A stretch of DNA of 64,000 nt, taken from NCBI GenBank assembly GCA_947496705.1, contig CANMDW010000004.1, forward strand, positions 248,001 through 312,000. The letters are read 5' to 3'. The notes beneath the pieces are model-generated. The model did no database searches. It had not been told where the DNA came from and was given only the letters and a program-made list of their open reading frames with translations. The position numbers were made by a program, and so were the translations under genes. Position 1 is the stretch's first letter. Each line of letters begins with the position of its first letter. Positions 41,500 to 51,645 of the stretch are shown in pieces. The DNA is from an uncultured Aquimarina sp. GTDB lineage: Bacteria > Bacteroidota > Bacteroidia > Flavobacteriales > Flavobacteriaceae.

Positions 41500-43056
41500 A
41501 TGATTGCGCAAAATATTTTCAGAAAAAGGATAAAAACATTAGTTTCAATATTGTTGACTATCACATTCTTTTCGTGTAATACTGTTACTAAAAAAGAAGA
41601 AATACAAAAGCCTAATATCATCATTCTATATGCCGATGACTTGGGGTATGGAGATGTAGGGGTATACGGAGCTAAAGGTGTAACAACACCAAACATTGAT
41701 TTTTTAGCTAAAAACGGAGTTAAATTCAGTGATGCACATTGTTCTGCTGCCACGTGTACTCCTTCACGGTATTCACTTCTTACAGGCAACTATGCTTTCA
41801 GAAGAAAAGCACAAGTATTGCCGGGAGATGCTCCATTGTTAATACGTCAGGTAACGCCTACATTGCCATCTTTGTTGAAAAAAGCAGGATATAAAACAGC
41901 AGTGGTTGGAAAATGGCATTTGGGTCTTGGTGATGGCCAGGTAGATTGGAATAAAGAAGTTAAACCAGGTCCTCTCGAAATAGGATTTGACTATAGTTAT
42001 TTACTTCCATCTACGGGGGATAGAGTGCCAAGTGTATATCTTGAAAATTATACAGTAGTAAACTTGGATCCTAATGACCCTTTGGAAATAACTTTTACAG
42101 ATAACCCAGAACAAACTAACCCCTACGAACGCCCCACAGGTGTTACACATCCTGAGCTTTTAAAACAAAAGGCAGATGTACAGCATAGTGGATCCATAAT
42201 AAATGGAATGAGTAGAATTGGATTTATGGGAGGAGGAAAAAAAGCAGAGTTTATTGATGAAGAACTGAGTGATGTTATGCTCCAAAAAGCACAACGTTTT
42301 ATCAACCAAAATAAGGCAAATCCTTTTTTTCTATACTTTCCATTTCACGATATTCATGTGCCGAGAGTACCAAATAAACGTTTTTCAGGAAAAAGTTCTA
42401 TGGGGTCAAGAGGAGATGCAATTGTACAAATGGATTGGGTAGTAGGAGAGATCATAAAAACTTTAAAACAATTAGAAATTGAAAAGAATACACTAGTTAT
42501 TTTCACCAGTGATAATGGTCCGGTACTTAATGATGGATATGAAGATCAAGCTATTGAAAAGTTAGGAGCACATAAACCATCCGGAATTTTTCGAGGTGGA
42601 AAATACAGCGCTTATGAAGCAGGAACACGAGTCCCCACAATTACGTATTGGCCAGGTAAAATAGAACCAAAAGAGAGCCCCGCATTATGGAGTCAGGTAG
42701 ATATGTATGCTTCTCTTGCCTCTCTGTTGGATATACATATTCGAGAAGGTGAAGCTACCGATAGTGAAGATATGATAGCTGTTTTATTAGGAAAAGCCGA
42801 TATGGGGAGAAAAATAATGCTGGAAGAATCATATACGTTTGGTTTAAGAGTAGAAGAATGGAAATACATTATGCCTTCTGATAAAGACTATAGCTGGGTA
42901 AATAACATCAAGAAAATAGAATCAGGTATCGATACCATACCACAGCTTTACAATTTAGAAATAGATCCCGAAGAGACCAACAACCTGGCAAATTCAGAAA
43001 CTGAGCGAATAATAGAAATGCAGAGTATACTAAATCATATATTGGATGGTGAATAA
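41500..43056 (+). CDS. Family S1 sulfatase (formylglycine-dependent), lipoprotein
   Basis: 518 residues. Lipoprotein signal ending ITFFSC (C26). N-terminal sulfatase hallmark NIIILYADDLGYGDVGVYG; the CTPSR motif carries C86, which would be converted to formylglycine; GKWHLG and the metal-binding TSDNGP region are also present. It should remove sulfate esters from a carbohydrate in the periplasm or at the outer surface. It overlaps the next gene by 11 bp, so both are made together. It belongs to the polysaccharide locus; the S1 subfamily cannot be assigned by eye. Confidence 0.9.
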   Translation: MIAQNIFRKRIKTLVSILLTITFFSCNTVTKKEEIQKPNIIILYADDLGYGDVGVYGAKGVTTPNIDFLAKNGVKFSDAHCSAATCTPSRYSLLTGNYAFRRKAQVLPGDAPLLIRQVTPTLPSLLKKAGYKTAVVGKWHLGLGDGQVDWNKEVKPGPLEIGFDYSYLLPSTGDRVPSVYLENYTVVNLDPNDPLEITFTDNPEQTNPYERPTGVTHPELLKQKADVQHSGSIINGMSRIGFMGGGKKAEFIDEELSDVMLQKAQRFINQNKANPFFLYFPFHDIHVPRVPNKRFSGKSSMGSRGDAIVQMDWVVGEIIKTLKQLEIEKNTLVIFTSDNGPVLNDGYEDQAIEKLGAHKPSGIFRGGKYSAYEAGTRVPTITYWPGKIEPKESPALWSQVDMYASLASLLDIHIREGEATDSEDMIAVLLGKADMGRKIMLEESYTFGLRVEEWKYIMPSDKDYSWVNNIKKIESGIDTIPQLYNLEIDPEETNNLANSETERIIEMQSILNHILDGE

Positions 43057-43915
43057 GTTACAAATTGGCTTTTTATGTATTGTATTGATGCTGGTATGTC
43101 TGGGCTCATTAACTGCACAACATATTTTATCAGAAAACATAAAAGTTAAAAAACGAAGCATACACTTTCCCAAAAAAACAGAAATAGTTTCTTCTTTACC
43201 TTCTAAAGAAAATCTGTGGATCTTTTTGATGGCAGGGCAGTCTAATATGGCAGGCCGTGGTTTTGTATCACCAGAAGATACCATTCCCAATCCAAGGATT
43301 TTAACATTCACAAAAGATAATCAATGGACTATGGCAAAAGAACCACTTCATTATTACCAACCAAACCTTATGGGGTTGGATTGTGGGATTTCTTTTGCAA
43401 AAGAGTTATTAAAACATGTCGATGATTCTGTACATATAGCTTTGGTTCCTTGTGCTATGGGTGGCACATCTATTAGACAATGGCGTGGTGATTCTATACG
43501 CAAAAACATACGGCTTTATAGTAATCTGAAGCAAAAGGGAGATTTGGCCAAAAAGAGTGGAGAAATCAAAGGTGTTCTTTGGCATCAGGGAGAAAGTGAT
43601 GCAAAAGAAGGTCGTATCTCTGATTACCAAAAGGATTTTATTGATTTAATGAAATCCTTTAGAAATTATTTTCAGAATGAATCCCTTCCAATTATTGTTG
43701 GTGAGTTGGGAAACAATTTGCAGAATAGAAAAGACCAAAAAAACCGGGATGCAATCAATCAAATTTTAAGAAATGTCTCTGACAATGATACCTATATGAA
43801 TTTAGTATCTACAAGAGACTTTACAACTCATGATGGGTATCATTTTGATTCCAGGTCACTTAGGATTATGGGAATAAGATATGCACAAAAAGTTATGGCA
43901 TTTTATAACAAATAA
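43046..43915 (+). CDS. SASA/GDSL-type carbohydrate esterase (sialate O-acetylesterase-like)
   Basis: 289 residues with signal peptide (VLMLVCLGSLTAQ). SGNH/SASA family blocks: LMAGQSNMAGRG with nucleophile S66, VPCAMGGTSIRQW, GVLWHQGESDA and, near the end, DGYHFDSRSLRIMG providing the catalytic Asp/His. The WHQGESD block is typical of acetyl-xylan esterase and sialate O-acetylesterase relatives. It probably removes acetyl groups from the target glycan. Translation is coupled to the sulfatase by the 11-bp overlap. Confidence 0.85.
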   Translation: MVNKLQIGFLCIVLMLVCLGSLTAQHILSENIKVKKRSIHFPKKTEIVSSLPSKENLWIFLMAGQSNMAGRGFVSPEDTIPNPRILTFTKDNQWTMAKEPLHYYQPNLMGLDCGISFAKELLKHVDDSVHIALVPCAMGGTSIRQWRGDSIRKNIRLYSNLKQKGDLAKKSGEIKGVLWHQGESDAKEGRISDYQKDFIDLMKSFRNYFQNESLPIIVGELGNNLQNRKDQKNRDAINQILRNVSDNDTYMNLVSTRDFTTHDGYHFDSRSLRIMGIRYAQKVMAFYNK

Positions 43916-44096
43916 GTAGTTATAACAATGGCTTTATCGTTGAGTTAATATGTGAAATTTAAGTTAAAATATGAAATTAGATTACTGATAATTAGTGCTT
44001 TATTTTTAATAAAAAATAATTAATTTTTATAATAATTTTAACATATTGATAGTTTTTTATATATTCACATCCCAAATCTAATAGTTTTTATTACTT

Positions 44097-44720
44097 ATGA
44101 ATAAAAAGATAGCCTTAGCTATAGACAATACTCAATATAGTAATTTGTCTAAGGAGAAAAGTTCTTCTTTCATTAATGTGTCTGATTTAGATATATGGAA
44201 GCAATTCAAGTCTGGGAACGAATCTGCCTTTATCTATATTTATAAGACCCATTTTCAAAACCTTTATAATTACGGTCTTCAGTTTTCAAGAGATGCTTCT
44301 CTTGTCGAAGATTGTATTCAGGATTTATTTATTGACATTAGAAGAACCCGAAAAAGACTATCAGATACAACCTCTATAAAATTATACCTCTACAAAGCAA
44401 TACGCAGAAAAGTATTGCAATATTTAAAATCTTCAAAATCAAAATTGCGAATTGGATTATTACAAGATGGTCATAATTTTCATTTTACATTTTCTCATGA
44501 GCACTACTTAATCGCCCAGCAATTAACAGACGAGAAAATTAAACGCCTTAACCGGGCACTATCCAAACTTCCGCAACGTCAAAGAGAAGTAATTTATTAT
44601 TTTTTTTATGAACAACTCAGTTATGAAGAAATTAAAGAAGTTATGAATTTCTCTAACGTAAAAAGTGTTCGAAACAAGGCGTATATCGCATTAAAAGCGC
44701 TTAGAAAAAGTTGCGAATAA
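44097..44720 (+). CDS. ECF-type RNA polymerase sigma factor
   Basis: 207 residues. Sigma-70 region 2 (FIYIYKTHFQNLYNYGLQFS; VEDCIQDLFIDIRR) and region 4 (LSKLPQRQREVIYYFFYEQL; SYEEIKEVMNF...SVRNKAYIAL). This is the Bacteroidota FecI-like type used by SusC/D loci: the SusC receptor at 48324 has an STN domain and a FecR-type anti-sigma is at 47127. Unusually, the GH127 gene separates sigma and anti-sigma. Confidence 0.9.
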   Translation: MNKKIALAIDNTQYSNLSKEKSSSFINVSDLDIWKQFKSGNESAFIYIYKTHFQNLYNYGLQFSRDASLVEDCIQDLFIDIRRTRKRLSDTTSIKLYLYKAIRRKVLQYLKSSKSKLRIGLLQDGHNFHFTFSHEHYLIAQQLTDEKIKRLNRALSKLPQRQREVIYYFFYEQLSYEEIKEVMNFSNVKSVRNKAYIALKALRKSCE

Positions 44721-44879
44721 GCGTTAATAATTCTTCAATTAAAATTTCTTCATATTACAGGTGTCATTTGAGATAAAAATTTCTTTTATCTATAAAAGCA
44801 CAGACCAAAATGTTCTTTCTGGTATTTGAATATCAGAAACTGATCATCGTAATGTTATGTTACATTCCAAATCGTTGTT

Positions 44880-46967
44880 ATGAAGAAAATCTTTACCAAA
44901 CCTACCCAGATTATATTTTTAATAGTGTTATCAATACTTTACGCTTGTAGCGAAAAGAAAAATACTGAAACTTTTTCAGAGGAAATACCGTATTATGGCG
45001 AATTTAAACAAGTTCCTGTAAAAGAAATAAAGCCCAACGGCTGGCTTAGGCGGTATTTATTAAACCAACGTAATGGATTAACCGGCCATCTGGAAGAAGC
45101 CGGTTACCCTTTTAATGCTGCAGGTTGGGGCAAAAAGGTAGCTGATAGTTCTAGTTGGTGGCCTTATGAGCAAACAGGATATTGGATCGATGGAATGATC
45201 ACTGCGGGATATTTACTTAATGATAGCTTGCTGCTAGGCAAAGCGAAAGATAAAATCTATCCAGTGCTGAAAGAAACCGGATCTGACCATTTTATTGGCC
45301 CGAACTATCTGAAGAAAAGAAAAAATAAACACCGGTGGGTGCACACCGTATATTTTAGAGCATTGATGAGGGAATATGTAGCTTCTGGTGATCAAATGAT
45401 CTTACAGAAAATGAAGAATTTTTACCTCTATCAGGACGAGAAGAATTTTTATGAAATAAGAGATCAGCTTAATATCGAAAATATCCTTTGGATCTATCAA
45501 CAAACAGGAGATACCACACTATATAAGTTGGCTGCGGGGATTTATGATAAAATAAATTACCAGGGATTACTAGACCGGCCAGTCACAGCTTCTAGTTTTT
45601 TAAAACTTGAGCCCGTATATGAGCATGGGGTTACCTATAATGAAGCTGCAAAACTAGGAGCTATTCTATATTTGAATAACGGGGATAAAAAATACCTCGA
45701 TCCTTCGGTTGCAGCCTATGATAAAATTGATAAGTATTATATGATGGTAGATGGTGTTAATGTCTCATCAGAACACTTAAGAACGCCACCACATTCATTA
45801 CAAACACATGAGACATGTGATATTGCAGACTTCTCCTGGAGTCTGGGTTATCTGTTGATGGCTACAGGAGATGCCACATACGCAGATAAAATAGAAAAAG
45901 CAATCTTTAACGCAGCACCGGGATCGGTAACCTCAGATTTTAAGGCATTACAGTATCTATCTGGCCCCAATCAGGTCATATTGGATTCTACTTCAAATCA
46001 CAACAAGTTCTTTAAAGGTAATACAGCGATGATGTTTGGCCCTAACCAATTTACCGAATGTTGTCCCGGAAATGTGAACAGGATCATGCCAAATTATGTT
46101 TCTCGGTTATGGATGAAAAACAAAGACAAAGGAATAGCAGCTGTGATGTATGGCCCCTCTGAATGGAATGGTATCATCCACGGTGTAAATGTTGATATAA
46201 AACAAGATACCCGATATCCATTCTCTGATGACATCACCTTTGAGTTCTCCCCCGAAACAGCAGTAGATTTTTCATTCACCTTCAGAATACCTGCATGGTG
46301 TAAAGAAGCAGAAGTAAAAATAAACGGAGAAATTTCGGAAACAGTATATGAACCAGGAAAATACTATTCTATCAACAGGAATTTTGAGACTGGCGATCGT
46401 ATTACACTTATACTACCTCAAAAAGCTAGATTGAGTAACTGGCCAAATGGAGGAGTGGCACTGGAAAGAGGACCACTGGTGTATTCTTTAAAAATAAACG
46501 AAAACTGGCAAGCTCTTGAACCCGATAAGAATAACCCCAGATCTACATCATCGTTTCCTGCGTATCACCTATATCCTAAAAGTGATTGGAACTATGCTTT
46601 GGCACTTAAAGAGAATAATCTAGAGAGTCAGATTAAAGTGATATATCACAAATGGAACAATGATCCCTGGAATACCGATACTGCTCCGATTTCTATTAAA
46701 GTACCTGCCAAAAAAATTAATCAATGGAAAATCATAAATAAGGACACGGTTTTTTATGCTATGAATACCCCAATACAAGAAAATGGTAAGACGATCTGGA
46801 GAGAGAAGAGCGATTTTCAAAAGAAAGGACAGTTTTCTTTTACACCGGCGCTTCCGAGTGCAGATTTCATTCAACAAAATGTGAATGAACAGCTCGAAGA
46901 GATTATATTAATACCCTACGGTAGCGCAAAACTTAGAATGACCATATTTCCAATAGCACCTCAATAA
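44880..46967 (+). CDS. GH127-family glycosidase lipoprotein
   Basis: 695 residues, lipoprotein signal with C23 (ILYAC). An (alpha/alpha)6 barrel of the beta-L-arabinofuranosidase/DUF1680 group follows (WWPYEQTGYWIDGM, then HETCDIADFSW and FTECCPGNVNR). E311, C313, C394 and C395 match the zinc-binding Glu and three Cys of GH127, one Cys being the nucleophile. Family members act on beta-L-arabinofuranosides, and members from marine Bacteroidota act on 3,6-anhydro-D-galactose residues of carrageenan. The second activity would suit a locus with sulfatase and galactosidases, but sequence alone does not decide. Confidence 0.85.
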   Translation: MKKIFTKPTQIIFLIVLSILYACSEKKNTETFSEEIPYYGEFKQVPVKEIKPNGWLRRYLLNQRNGLTGHLEEAGYPFNAAGWGKKVADSSSWWPYEQTGYWIDGMITAGYLLNDSLLLGKAKDKIYPVLKETGSDHFIGPNYLKKRKNKHRWVHTVYFRALMREYVASGDQMILQKMKNFYLYQDEKNFYEIRDQLNIENILWIYQQTGDTTLYKLAAGIYDKINYQGLLDRPVTASSFLKLEPVYEHGVTYNEAAKLGAILYLNNGDKKYLDPSVAAYDKIDKYYMMVDGVNVSSEHLRTPPHSLQTHETCDIADFSWSLGYLLMATGDATYADKIEKAIFNAAPGSVTSDFKALQYLSGPNQVILDSTSNHNKFFKGNTAMMFGPNQFTECCPGNVNRIMPNYVSRLWMKNKDKGIAAVMYGPSEWNGIIHGVNVDIKQDTRYPFSDDITFEFSPETAVDFSFTFRIPAWCKEAEVKINGEISETVYEPGKYYSINRNFETGDRITLILPQKARLSNWPNGGVALERGPLVYSLKINENWQALEPDKNNPRSTSSFPAYHLYPKSDWNYALALKENNLESQIKVIYHKWNNDPWNTDTAPISIKVPAKKINQWKIINKDTVFYAMNTPIQENGKTIWREKSDFQKKGQFSFTPALPSADFIQQNVNEQLEEIILIPYGSAKLRMTIFPIAPQ

Positions 46968-47126
46968 CAGATTAGAATATTCTTTATGAACTCTACTGAA
47001 GGTCATAATACATAGCACCTATAGACATATTCTTTATCAAAAATGTATTTTCCGAAAAAAAAATACCAAACAAACGGTGTTCTTTAACATAATGTTGTCT
47101 TAATATAATAAGAAGTAACCTAAATA

Positions 47127-48158
47127 ATGAAGATTAAAAACAAAATAGAAGATTTTTTAACTGACGAAGAATTCGTGAGATGGGTAAAAAACAAAGATCC
47201 TGAACTGGATGTCTTTTGGCTAAAATGGTTACAGCTGTACCCTGACAAAAGAGAAGAGTTTATGGCAGCTCGTGAAATAATTCTTTCAATGAATTTCACT
47301 ACCCATAAAGTGAGTAAAGAGGCAGAAGAAAGATCATTAAACCGCATTCTTTCTGAATCTTCTTCAGATGAGGCTGTAAAAACACTTAAAAGAACACGTA
47401 AAACATATGTTTTCTTCGAGGTGGCTGCTATTTTACTATGTCTTATTGCTACTACCTATTTTGTTACAAATTATCTTTCTGCTTTTGACAAAACTTCAAA
47501 GCGGTTGGCCATATCTAATATAGTAAAGCAAAATCCTAAAGGTAAGAAATCAATAATCGAACTTCCCGACGGGACAATGGTTTGGCTTAATGCAGGTAGT
47601 ACACTTAGCTACCCTTCAAAATTTACAGATAAAGAACGTGTGATTAATCTAGAGGGACAGGCATTTTTTGATGTAATGAGAGATACGCTACGACCGTTTA
47701 GGGTAAATTCATCAGGTCTTGTTACTACAGCACTAGGAACTTCTTTTGATGTGAACTCCTATAGTGACCAGAATGAAGAAATAAAAATATCGTTGGTAAG
47801 CGGAAAAATAAATATTGAAAATAAATCCCTCAAATCTAATCATATAGCGGTACCAGGAGAACAGCTTGTTTACTCTATTAAGAATCAAAAAACCAGTGTA
47901 AAATCCTTTGATCTAAAAGAGGTTGTATCCTGGAGAGACGGAAACTTGTTTTTTAGAAATGCTACATTAAATGAAGTAGTCATTCGACTGGAAAGATGGT
48001 ATGGAGTTGATATTGAACTAAAAAATAGACCTACAAGAGAGTGGAACCTTACGGGAGAGTTCAAAAGACAAAGTCTGGAGCGTGTGCTCGAAAGATTATC
48101 TTTTACTGAAAGTTTTAAATATACCTTAAAAGGTAAGTCAATAGAAATTAAATTTTAA
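47127..48158 (+). CDS. FecR-type anti-sigma factor
   Basis: 343 residues: cytoplasmic N-terminal domain (~1-85), one TM helix (~93-113), FecR domain (~130-235; KSIIELPDGTMVWLNAGSTL; LEGQAFFDVMRD) and the C-terminal DUF4974 domain (~265-343; TLNEVVIRLERWYGVDIELK; SLERVLERLSFTESFKY). It should hold the ECF sigma of this locus inactive until the STN domain of the SusC protein signals that substrate is bound. It is directly upstream of that receptor gene, after a hairpin. Confidence 0.9.
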   Translation: MKIKNKIEDFLTDEEFVRWVKNKDPELDVFWLKWLQLYPDKREEFMAAREIILSMNFTTHKVSKEAEERSLNRILSESSSDEAVKTLKRTRKTYVFFEVAAILLCLIATTYFVTNYLSAFDKTSKRLAISNIVKQNPKGKKSIIELPDGTMVWLNAGSTLSYPSKFTDKERVINLEGQAFFDVMRDTLRPFRVNSSGLVTTALGTSFDVNSYSDQNEEIKISLVSGKINIENKSLKSNHIAVPGEQLVYSIKNQKTSVKSFDLKEVVSWRDGNLFFRNATLNEVVIRLERWYGVDIELKNRPTREWNLTGEFKRQSLERVLERLSFTESFKYTLKGKSIEIKF

Positions 48159-48197
48159 AAAGATGCTACAAACAAATACATCATAAATTTAAAAAAA

Positions 48198-48225
48198 AGA
48201 ACAGCCTACCGCCATAGACTGTTCT
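48198..48225. terminator. Hairpin between the anti-sigma and SusC genes
   Basis: AGAACAGCCTA (48198-48208) pairs with TAGACTGTTCT (48215-48225), one mismatch, 6-nt loop. It may end the fecR transcript, with the susC operon driven by the sigma-dependent promoter, or act as an attenuator. Confidence 0.55.
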
Positions 48226-48323
48226 AAAATCGAATATTGCCAGAGGTAACTTCCTATCGAGAAATGTGATAATGTTAACACTCGGCTTGTTTAATGAATT
48301 CATCAATAAACATTCACAAAACT

Positions 48324-51300
48324 ATGAAAAAACAATTATTTAGATCACAATGCATTACTTCAAAGCATATCTTTAACATTCTTACGTTAACTTTGCTATG
48401 CATTAACCTACTGATCGCCAACAATGGTAAGGCACAAAAATATAAGAACGCCAATGAGGTTTTTATTTCTATTGAAGCAGGTAAATTCACTGTAAAAAAA
48501 GTATTAAAGTCGATAGAGGACAAAACAGATTTTGTGTTCCTTTACGATGCCAATGACATTGATGATAACGTGTCGCTGGATATTCCGGGCAAATCTCTCT
48601 CTGTCGCAGGGATCTTGCAAATCATTTCCGAAAACACACCTTTGCGATTTAGACAGGTGAATAATAATATTGATGTACGGCGGGTAAAAAATCCCCAAGA
48701 AAGCACTAGTGTTTCCCAGCAAAGAACGATAACAGGAACCATTACCGATGAGAACGGGCAACCTTTACCAGGAGCCAATATATTGGTAAAAGGAACCGCC
48801 ATTGGAGCAGTTACCGATTTTGATGGTAATTATAGTATTCAGGCCCCAGATACTGCCACCATACTTGTTTTTTCATATGTTGGATATCTTACCAAAGAGG
48901 AGACCATAGCAGGTAGAAGTATAATAAATCACGAATTTACACCCGATGCATCCACACTCGATGCGGTTGTGGTAGTTGGATATGGTACCCAGCGTAAAAA
49001 AGATATTACAGGATCTGTTTCTACTGTAGAAGACTACAGACTAGAAAATGTTCCCAACACCAACTTTTCGCAGGCATTACAAGGCTCTGTTTCCGGATTA
49101 TATATCACAAATAATTCGGCAGGAGCAGAACAAAGTGATGTGAGTATCAGAATTAGAGGTCAAAATTCTATCGAAGCCAATAACGAACCCCTTATTATAC
49201 TTGACGGAGTTCCGTTTAGTGGGAATTTATCTCAAATAAACCCCAATGATATCGAATCCATAGATGTGCTTAAAGACGTTTCTTCAGCAGCTATTTATGG
49301 TTCACGAGGAGCTAACGGAGTGATTTTGATTACTACCAAAAAAGGTAAAAATGGAGTTACCACTATCAGTTATAATACCTATGTAGGTTTTCAGCAACCT
49401 ACTAATGTTCCTGATTTAATGAATGGGCAAGAATATTATGACTTTAAGTTAGAGAGGCTGGGAGGAGACCCAAATGATCCTTCAGCAATATTTAGCCCCA
49501 CAGAACTCACAAATTTTAATGCCGCAAATTTCACAGATTGGATCGATGTATCAACCCGAACTTCTATACAACAAGAACATCAGTTATCGGTTACTTCGGG
49601 TACAGAAAACACCAAGGTATATGTGTCCGGAACATTTATCGATGTACAGGGGATTGCGCTTGGAGACCAGTTTCAGCGGTATAATCTGCAAATGAATTTG
49701 GACCAAAAGATTGGTGAACACCTAAAAATAGGAACCAATACAAGATTGAATTATATCGATAGAAGTGGAGTAGCAGTAGATTTAACAGGTTCGTTTTTTC
49801 TAAATCCATTAACAAACCCGTTTGAAGAAGATGGATCTATTGCCGTATATCCCTGGCCAGAAGATCAATTTTTTGGAAACCCCTTAGGTAATAGTTTAAT
49901 TGAAAATGAAGATGAAGAGTATTCTATTTTTTCAAATATTTATGTTGATGTTGATTTGCCATTTATTCCCGGATTATCATACAGGTTTAATACGGGTATT
50001 GAATATTCCAACAGAGATATCAATACTTATGTAGGGCGTGATAATAAAACAGGTCTCGAAGCCAGTGGTATTTCTACCAATCGTCAGAACAGAACCAGAA
50101 GTTTCCTTATAGAAAATATTCTTAATTATAAAACAAGTTTTGGGTTACATAATATAGATGTTACCGCACTTTACAGCAGTCAGGTTGAAGATTTTCAAAG
50201 ACTTGAGTTAGAAGCCAGAGACTTCCCCAGTGATGTTTTAACATTTTATCAGGCAGAACTTGCCAACAGGCTAACCCCATCAAATGTGTTTAGAGAAAGT
50301 ACGCTTTTATCTCAAATGGGCCGTATCAATTATGGGTATGACAGCAAGTATTTATTAACATTAACCGCAAGAAGAGATGGTTATTCTGGATTTGGAGCCA
50401 ATGATAAATATGGGTTTTTCCCATCAGCTGCCATTGCATGGAATATTGCCAGAGAAGGATTTCTTAGCAACTCTGAGGTGATCAGCAATTTAAAATTAAG
50501 AGCATCCTACGGTCAAATAGGTAATCAGGCAGTAAGACCATTTAGAACACTGGCTCAGTTTGGAGTTCAGAATTATCTCGGAGGGGGTGAAGGAAATGTA
50601 CTGGCTCCCGGTTTTATTCCAGAGACCTTAGGAGACCCTAGCCTGGGTTGGGAAACAACAACTTCGGCCAACTTTGCCGTCGATTATGGGTTTTTTGACG
50701 GAAGAATTAGAGGATCTGTAGAGTATTATCTATCCAAAACCGAAGATTTACTGCTCAACAGAAGAATATCTTCTGTGCAGGGAATCACCAATATCCTTCA
50801 GAATGTTGGAGAAACCAAAAATTGGGGGTTAGAAGTTTTGTTGTCTGCCAATATTATCCAAAAAGACAATTTTCAATGGTCTGCAGACCTGAACTTCTCA
50901 CTTAACCGCAATGAAGTGGTCAATATATTTGGTGTAGATGATCGTGATGATATCGGAAGTGGTTTGTTTATAGGTGAGCCTATTAATGTAAACTATGGGT
51001 TTGTTTTTGATGGTATTTGGCAAGAAGATGAAGCCGATGAAGCCCTTATTTATAATGCAGTCCCAGGAGATGTGCGGGTTAAAGATGTAAATGAAGATGG
51101 TGTTATCTCAAGAGATGATGACCGCGAAATATTTGGCAACCGGCAACCCGACTTTATAGCAGGACTCGGTAGTACATTTACCTATAAAAACTGGAGCCTT
51201 AATTTCTTTATATATACTGAACAAGGTGTAGAACGTCCTAACCTTTTATTAGACTCAGACGAAACCATCTTTTTAATTGGTGCCAGAAGAAATGGTGTAC

Positions 51301-51632
51301 AAAGACAGTGGTGGACTCCCGAAAACAATATTGATACCTATCCCCGAAACAGTGAGAATAGTAATCCCTTTAGTGTAAAATTCCTCGAAGATGCCAGTTT
51401 TATCAGAATGAGAGATGTAACCTTGTCGTATACATTTCCTGCAGATGCACTAAAATCTTTTGGACTTAATAACTTCCGTCTTTACGGAACTGTAAGAAAC
51501 TTATTTACGATCACAGATTGGACTGGTACCGACCCAGAATTTCAGGGAACCGATCCCAATAACGAAGTAAATAGACAGTTTGGTATCCCTTTAAACAGAA
51601 CCTTCATTTTCGGTATCAATGTTACCCTATAA
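48324..51632 (+). CDS. SusC/RagA-type TonB-dependent receptor with STN signalling domain
   Basis: 1102 residues from the ATG at 48324 (MKKQLFRSQ...; the upstream ATG at 48294 is less likely). Signal region, STN domain (~42-120; VKKVLKSIEDKTDFVFLYDA), CarboxypepD_reg-like domain (~130-205; TGTITDENGQPLPGANILVK), plug domain with the SusC-type VVVVGYGTQRKKDITGSVST and DVLKDVSSAAIYGSRGANGV, then a 22-strand barrel ending RTFIFGINVTL. It imports oligosaccharides across the outer membrane with the SusD partner encoded directly downstream. The STN domain links it to the FecR/ECF pair upstream. Confidence 0.95.
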   Translation: MKKQLFRSQCITSKHIFNILTLTLLCINLLIANNGKAQKYKNANEVFISIEAGKFTVKKVLKSIEDKTDFVFLYDANDIDDNVSLDIPGKSLSVAGILQIISENTPLRFRQVNNNIDVRRVKNPQESTSVSQQRTITGTITDENGQPLPGANILVKGTAIGAVTDFDGNYSIQAPDTATILVFSYVGYLTKEETIAGRSIINHEFTPDASTLDAVVVVGYGTQRKKDITGSVSTVEDYRLENVPNTNFSQALQGSVSGLYITNNSAGAEQSDVSIRIRGQNSIEANNEPLIILDGVPFSGNLSQINPNDIESIDVLKDVSSAAIYGSRGANGVILITTKKGKNGVTTISYNTYVGFQQPTNVPDLMNGQEYYDFKLERLGGDPNDPSAIFSPTELTNFNAANFTDWIDVSTRTSIQQEHQLSVTSGTENTKVYVSGTFIDVQGIALGDQFQRYNLQMNLDQKIGEHLKIGTNTRLNYIDRSGVAVDLTGSFFLNPLTNPFEEDGSIAVYPWPEDQFFGNPLGNSLIENEDEEYSIFSNIYVDVDLPFIPGLSYRFNTGIEYSNRDINTYVGRDNKTGLEASGISTNRQNRTRSFLIENILNYKTSFGLHNIDVTALYSSQVEDFQRLELEARDFPSDVLTFYQAELANRLTPSNVFRESTLLSQMGRINYGYDSKYLLTLTARRDGYSGFGANDKYGFFPSAAIAWNIAREGFLSNSEVISNLKLRASYGQIGNQAVRPFRTLAQFGVQNYLGGGEGNVLAPGFIPETLGDPSLGWETTTSANFAVDYGFFDGRIRGSVEYYLSKTEDLLLNRRISSVQGITNILQNVGETKNWGLEVLLSANIIQKDNFQWSADLNFSLNRNEVVNIFGVDDRDDIGSGLFIGEPINVNYGFVFDGIWQEDEADEALIYNAVPGDVRVKDVNEDGVISRDDDREIFGNRQPDFIAGLGSTFTYKNWSLNFFIYTEQGVERPNLLLDSDETIFLIGARRNGVQRQWWTPENNIDTYPRNSENSNPFSVKFLEDASFIRMRDVTLSYTFPADALKSFGLNNFRLYGTVRNLFTITDWTGTDPEFQGTDPNNEVNRQFGIPLNRTFIFGINVTL

Positions 51633-51645
51633 ATCCAGATATATT

